A stretch of DNA of 64,000 nucleotides, from assembly GCF_963678635.1 (NCBI RefSeq), contig NC_087062.1, forward strand, positions 40,792,672-40,856,671, in the 5' to 3' direction. Position 1 is the first letter of the stretch; each line of letters starts with the position of its first letter. Below the pieces are notes generated by a model. It had not been told where the DNA came from and did no database searches. It was given only the letters and a program-made list of their open reading frames with translations. Source of the DNA: Symsagittifera roscoffensis. Taxonomy: Eukaryota > Xenacoelomorpha > Acoela > Convolutidae. The translations under genes and the position numbers were made by a program. Shown here in pieces: positions 63,312 to 64,000 of this stretch.

Positions 63312-64000
63312 GCACAATCATCAATGATCTACAAAACAAAAAAGCGAACTAAAAAACAGAAAACTTTTTCTAGAGAGATAAATTTCTGTTACCAAATTTC
63401 AATAATTGAAGCAGTAAAATTCTACCGTACAAAGCAAAAAATGATATATAAATTCTTCTACCCAATGAAGTAAATATTCTTAAAATTAGAATAAAAAATG
63501 ATAAATTCAACCCCCAAATCAAGCAGTAAACTTCATAATTTCAAAGTATTAATTTAATGAAAGTTGCCCATAAAATTGAAAAAGCAGTACTAACCTTTTC
63601 AAAGACGCTTCTTTATATTTTAAATATTTACTCGCCCACAAGTTCTATCCACAATCGCACAGCTTGCCCACAAAGAAATGTTTAAAATAATGAATTTAAA
63701 TTTTAACTTTCACTGATAACAACTCTAACCAGTTTTAACACGTTTCAAACTTTCCTTGAACCCGGTTGGAAAGGAATTATTTAATAATCCAAACTAACTA
63801 ACGCAAGCTTACTAGACACCACAAACCACAGCCTAAACAGCATGACTAAGAAAAAAAACCCACGGACCCAAACTGGATTAACACCAGCTTAGAACTGGAA
63901 AAATTTTTCTTTTGAAGACTACTTTCAAGTCTGAACACAAAAGAACAAAACACCAAAAAATCGAAATGAAAACCCAAAGCAAACAATTTGATTTTTGAGA
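63312..64000 (+). other. 3' region of copy B to window end
   Basis: Possible short second exon (63312-63473, basic: KTKKRTKKQK) followed by non-coding AT-rich sequence collinear with A 48040-48640, including the nested inverted repeat near 63900. The window ends before any LTR is reached. Confidence 0.4.

Larger units (their letters stand above)
50888..64000 (+). mobile_element. AT-rich Gypsy/ERV-like element, copy B (defective, runs off window)
   Basis: Same family and orientation as copy A. Order: gag, NC-like and Arg/Ser/Asn-rich region, protease (DSG), RT (YLDD), RNase H, integrase N-terminus, deletion, non-coding, small membrane protein, pre-Env region, Env-like gene, ORF4, intron-like segment, 3' region. 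Integrase core (about 1.07 kb relative to A) and about 400 bp of the Env ectodomain are deleted. The 3' LTR lies beyond the window. Confidence 0.85.

Overview
The window is animal (metazoan) genomic DNA packed with LTR retrotransposons; I recognise no host gene, rRNA or tRNA. Ty3/Gypsy-type gag-pol genes, spliced-looking downstream genes and nested insertions point to an invertebrate genome, but the sequence alone does not let me name the species. Two families are present. A moderately GC-rich 'giant' family occupies positions 800-37725, and an AT-rich, env-bearing family occupies 37726-64000.

Positions 1-799 are unassigned flank. Positions 918-25600 hold one nearly complete plus-strand giant element of 24.7 kb. 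It has a 5' LTR (918-2099), a 3.05-kb leader carrying about 17 copies of an AATCCGGAGGGGTC-like motif, and a gag-pol reading frame (5150-14584). Gag-pol contains capsid, two CCHC knuckles, protease, RT, RNase H, integrase and a macro-domain-like C terminus. A gap with a conserved splice-acceptor-like site follows, then a second open region (ORF2, 14983-23889, about 2,970 codons), a 3' UTR and a 3' LTR (24684-25600). ORF2 begins with a coiled coil and an SGNH/GDSL-hydrolase domain with all four signature blocks; its remaining roughly 2,000 residues I do not recognise. Frameshifts and stops break both long frames, so this copy is not autonomous as sequenced.

This element sits inside the 3' LTR of a second, older, minus-strand copy of the same family. 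The two halves of that LTR are 800-917 and 25601-26409. The interior of the older copy (26410-37725) reads backwards through ORF2 into the macro-like domain and the integrase core, and is cut off at 37725. Comparing the copies shows which stops and frameshifts are private mutations and that ORF2 is a shared part of the family.

From 37726 two AT-rich elements follow head to tail. Copy A (37726 to about 48640) has lost NC, protease and RT by an internal deletion but keeps integrase. Copy B (50888 to the window end) keeps gag, protease and RT but has lost the integrase core. Each carries a small membrane-protein ORF, an Env-like glycoprotein gene (broken), a further ORF of unknown function (ORF4) and, after ORF4, a short intron-like segment. 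Only one LTR-sized stretch (about 48640-50887) lies between them, so they probably share it.

The most notable content is the giant family: a retroelement coding for an SGNH hydrolase in env position and a macro-like module fused to integrase, with a very long conserved ORF2 of unknown role.
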